From assembly GCA_945901405.1 (NCBI GenBank), contig CAMDLH010000001.1, positions 39,988 to 103,987 of the forward strand: a stretch of DNA of 64,000 bases. The letters run 5' to 3'. Shown piece by piece: positions 61,552 to 64,000 of the stretch. Within the stretch, counting starts at the first letter, position 1, and each line of letters opens with the position of its first letter. This DNA is from Bordetella parapertussis (lineage in GTDB: Bacteria; Pseudomonadota; Gammaproteobacteria; Burkholderiales; SG8-41). The position numbers were made by a program, and so were the translations under genes. Under the pieces are notes generated by a model that saw nothing but the letters and a program-made list of their open reading frames with translations, was not told where the DNA came from and searched no databases.

Positions 61552-62520
61552 TTGCGTAGTTTTACAATTGCCGTCGTGATTTTTTGTGCCGCCGCGCCTG
61601 CATTGGCGCAGCGCACGTCTGACGCATATCCCAGCCGCCCGCTGCGCATCGTTGTGCCGTTCGCGCCCGGCGGCTCGTCCGATCTCTTGTCGCGCATCAT
61701 GGGGCAGCACATGACAGAGACGTTCGGCCAGCCGGTGATCGTGGATAATCGTCCGACGGCCGGCGGCATCGCGGGCACCGACATGGTGGCGAAAGCACAG
61801 CCCGACGGACACACGCTGGTGCTCGGTTCAATCGCCGGCATGGCGATCGCGCCGTCGCTCTTCGGCAAGTTACCGTACGATCCGCTCAACGACTTCGCGC
61901 ACGTGAGCCTGTGGGTGACGTTTCCGCTGGTGATGATCGTGCCCGGCGGCTCGACGATCAAGGATCTGAAAGGCTTCATCGACACGGCCCGCGCGAAGCC
62001 GGGCGCGCTGCGCTTTGGCGCGCAGGGGCTGGGCTCGTCGTCACACATATTCGCCGAGTGGATGAACAGCCTCGCCGGCGTCAAGGTGACTATCGTGCCG
62101 TATAAAGGCGGCGGCCCGGCGCTGACCGGCATACTCGCGGGCGAGGTTGATTACTCGATGATCGCGGTTTCGACCGCGCGCGCGCAGGTGAGCACCGGCA
62201 AGATACGCGCTCTGGGCGTGACTGGCGCCAAGCCGACGCCGCATCTGCCCGGCGTGCCGCCGATTGCAAGCCTGTTGCCCGGCTACGACGCGCTGAATTT
62301 CCACGGCCTGCACGCGCCATTGAAGACGCCCGCGGCCATCGTGGCGCGGCTGAACGCGGAGTCCGCAAGGATACTGAAACGCGCGGACGTGGCCGAACGG
62401 CTGAACGGTTTTGCAATGGACATCGGTGCCGGCACGCCGGATCAATATCGCGCGTTCATCAAGGCGCAGATCGAGCAGTGGGCGCCGGTGGTAAAGAGTT
62501 CTGGGGCGAGGGCGGATTAA
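61552..62520 (+). CDS. Bug/TctC-type periplasmic solute receptor, TTG start
   Basis: This 322-residue protein starts at TTG 61552, 9 bases after AAGGAG. Earlier in-frame ATGs at 61531 and 61534 lie before that site and have none of their own. The signal peptide RSFTIAVVIFCAAAPALA-QR then begins at once. Family motifs: PLRIVVPFAPGGSSDLLSRI, DNRPTAGGIAGTDMVAKAQP, VPYKGGGPALTGILAGEVDY. Confidence 0.9.
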   Translation: MRSFTIAVVIFCAAAPALAQRTSDAYPSRPLRIVVPFAPGGSSDLLSRIMGQHMTETFGQPVIVDNRPTAGGIAGTDMVAKAQPDGHTLVLGSIAGMAIAPSLFGKLPYDPLNDFAHVSLWVTFPLVMIVPGGSTIKDLKGFIDTARAKPGALRFGAQGLGSSSHIFAEWMNSLAGVKVTIVPYKGGGPALTGILAGEVDYSMIAVSTARAQVSTGKIRALGVTGAKPTPHLPGVPPIASLLPGYDALNFHGLHAPLKTPAAIVARLNAESARILKRADVAERLNGFAMDIGAGTPDQYRAFIKAQIEQWAPVVKSSGARAD

Positions 62521-62521
62521 G

Positions 62522-63487
62522 ATGAACGCCAGAGCGCTGTTGATGGCGGTCATGATTGCACTGCCGGCGCACGGCGCCGCGGTGCAGTCGTACCCAAACA
62601 AACCCATACGTGTTGTTGTCGCCGTGCCCGCTGGCGGCACGCCGGACGTACTGGCGCGCACGGTGACGCCACACATGTCCACGTTGCTCGGGCAACAACT
62701 GGTACTCGACAATCGCGGTGGCGCGGGCGGGCGCATCGCCGCCGAGATGGTGGCGGGCGCCGCGCCCGACGGCTACACGCTGTTCATGACCAGCCCGCCG
62801 TGTTTGACGATACTGCCGCATATGTCAAAGGTGCAGTACAACACGCTGAAGGATTTCGCACCCATCAGTCTGATTTCCACCGGGCCGATGCTGCTGCTCA
62901 CACATACGTCCTCGCCGGTGAACAGCGTGAATGACCTGATCGCGCGTGCGAAGGCCTCGCCGGGCAAGATGAATTATTCGTCGGCGGGCAGCGGCACGGC
63001 GAACCATATCGGTATGGAGATATTCAAGGGCATCGCCGGCATCAGCATCACGCACGTGCCGTACGCGGGCGCGCCGCAATCGGTGATCGATCTCATCGCC
63101 GGGCGCGTGGACGTGATGTTGAATTCGATAGCGCCGGCGCTGCCGCACGTGAAGAGCGGCAAAATGCGCGCGCTCGCGATAGCCAGCGCCACGCGTACGC
63201 CGCTATTGCCCGATCTTGCAACCGTGGACGAAGCGACGGGGCTGCGCGGCGTGCAGGCTGGAAGCTGGCTGGGCTTTCTCGCACCGGCGGGCACGCCGCG
63301 CGCGATCATCGCGCGGCTCAACGAAATCGCAGTAGAAACCGTGCGCACCCCTGAAATTCGCGCACGCCTGCTTGCGCAAGGCAGCGACCCGGTGGGCAAC
63401 AGCGCGCAGGAATTCGCCGCGTTTCTGCGCGCGGATTACGACAAAAATGGTGCGGCGGTTAAGCAGGCGGGGTTGAAGGTGGAGTGA
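62522..63487 (+). CDS. Bug/TctC-type periplasmic solute receptor
   Basis: This 321-residue protein has a signal peptide (LLMAVMIALPAHGAAVQS) and PIRVVVAVPAGGTPDVLART, DNRGGAGGRIAAEMVAGAAP, MNYSSAGSGTANHIGMEIFK and VPYAGAPQSVIDLIAGRVDV. It starts one base after the stop of the previous receptor gene, so they are co-transcribed. Confidence 0.92.
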   Translation: MNARALLMAVMIALPAHGAAVQSYPNKPIRVVVAVPAGGTPDVLARTVTPHMSTLLGQQLVLDNRGGAGGRIAAEMVAGAAPDGYTLFMTSPPCLTILPHMSKVQYNTLKDFAPISLISTGPMLLLTHTSSPVNSVNDLIARAKASPGKMNYSSAGSGTANHIGMEIFKGIAGISITHVPYAGAPQSVIDLIAGRVDVMLNSIAPALPHVKSGKMRALAIASATRTPLLPDLATVDEATGLRGVQAGSWLGFLAPAGTPRAIIARLNEIAVETVRTPEIRARLLAQGSDPVGNSAQEFAAFLRADYDKNGAAVKQAGLKVE

Positions 63488-63772
63488 AAGTCGATATGCT
63501 TATGTGTAGAAGTTTAGATTTTGCCGGACAAATGGAGTCAGAACATGCGCGCGACGGCGGGCTCGTCCCGACCTGCAATAGGCGTTCGCTGCAACTACCA
63601 TCAGCGTTAGGTACTCGGCCTTTGCCGCCGTTGCCTCGGTGTGGCATCGGTGGCCGGTGTCGACCTGTTACCGGCCATTGCCCAAAAGAAAGATCGAATG
63701 GCCGGTGTCTAGCCCTATCTTCGCATGAAATTGTGTCAAATCGGCTGGAAGGCCGATATTTTGTCTCTCAAA
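63488..63772. other. Region without a recognised gene
   Basis: Nothing convincing is encoded here on either strand. A repeated GCCGGTGTC word (63650 and 63701) is the only pattern noted. Confidence 0.4.
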
Positions 63773-64000
63773 TTATGAATTCAGAGGTCGAACCGACATA
63801 CATGAAAGAATATCAGGAAACCAACGCTCTAGCTCGAAGACCTTCACCGCGCGGCGCTGCTCGCTGGTCAACTCCGGCGCCAGCATCACCGTTGGCCTGC
63901 GTCCCGCGCCGCCTGTCGTCGTTCGTACCAGCGTCGCGCGAATGTCCGCCAAGCTTTCCATGGTCTTGCGTGCCGAGGCGTTCGTTCCGAGCGCGATTTT
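63773..64000 (-). CDS. Unrecognised protein, C-terminal part (runs off the window end)
   Basis: The minus-strand frame is open from the window edge to a stop at 63773, about 75 residues: KIALGTNASARKTMESLADI, then RPTVMLAPELTSEQRRAVKV and FELERWFPDILSC. It reads like real protein, mostly helical. The ATG at 63961 is internal to this frame, so the gene may extend past 64000. No family recognised. Confidence 0.4.
   Translation of the reverse strand, partial: KIALGTNASARKTMESLADIRATLVRTTTGGAGRRPTVMLAPELTSEQRRAVKVFELERWFPDILSCMSVRPLNS

Overview
The window looks like a GC-rich betaproteobacterial chromosome, most like Burkholderiales or an uncultured relative. Reasons: seven orphan Bug/TctC-type solute receptors, the housekeeping blocks coaBC-dut, purN-DUF3108, purM | AI-2E permease-hda-HAD and radC-rpmB-rpmG, and the RDD-SpoIIM-DUF4129-DUF4350-MoxR-DUF58 operon. 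No rRNA, tRNA, CRISPR array or replication origin was recognised. The organism assignment is an inference from gene families, not from a marker alignment.

Layout. 1-5142 (mostly minus): a partial PAP2-type membrane protein, a DUF167 protein, an unknown HEAT-like protein, then a YHS lipoprotein, TauD-type dioxygenase, cupin and MFS carrier that look like one catabolic unit. 5381-8066: a Bug receptor, an SDR lacking the catalytic Tyr, a palindromic repeat and a PIN/Phd toxin-antitoxin pair. 8127-11390 is a decayed zone: the 3' end of an alpha-2-macroglobulin gene and the 3' end of a caspase-family gene are fused head to head, next to an alpha/beta-hydrolase gene cut by a Y1-transposase element. 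11577-19895: redoxin, HpaI aldolase, DUF433/DUF5615 pair, enolase-superfamily enzyme with a Bug receptor, DUF2520 protein, double-hotdog protein, radical SAM protein and ACMSD-like amidohydrolase. 20135-28217: PsiF protein, exported Pcm, FrsA-like hydrolase, CHASE histidine kinase, PuuD-like membrane protein, DUF192 protein, dut and coaBC. 28338-35147: the six-gene MoxR operon.

36291-40252 is a roughly 4-kb island inside radC. The 5' part of radC ends at about 36290 and its last 31 codons reappear at 40253-40348. The island carries hypothetical genes, an IS701 transposase remnant, a MazE/PIN toxin-antitoxin pair and an IS whose transposase has a nonsense codon. After it come rpmB, rpmG (with promoter and terminator), desaturase, MscS, rsmB, two DUF3108 proteins, purN, purM, an AI-2E family permease, hda and a HAD hydrolase. 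The last 13 kb (51029-63487) is a catabolic cluster: a PEP-mutase-family enzyme, five Bug receptors, a trimethylamine-dehydrogenase-like flavoprotein, a three-subunit HcnABC/opine-oxidase-like dehydrogenase and a divergent argininosuccinate-lyase-superfamily protein. I infer uptake and breakdown of an unknown N-substituted carboxylic acid.

Two sequence-level patterns cut across the genes. First, an AT-rich word of about 35 bp (core TAAGTAWTTGTTTTTA) recurs at least nine times, nearly always at gene boundaries; one copy encodes the signal peptide of the DUF192 protein. Second, several gene-end spacers are long inverted repeats built from short words. The AT-rich element is the best candidate here for something undescribed.
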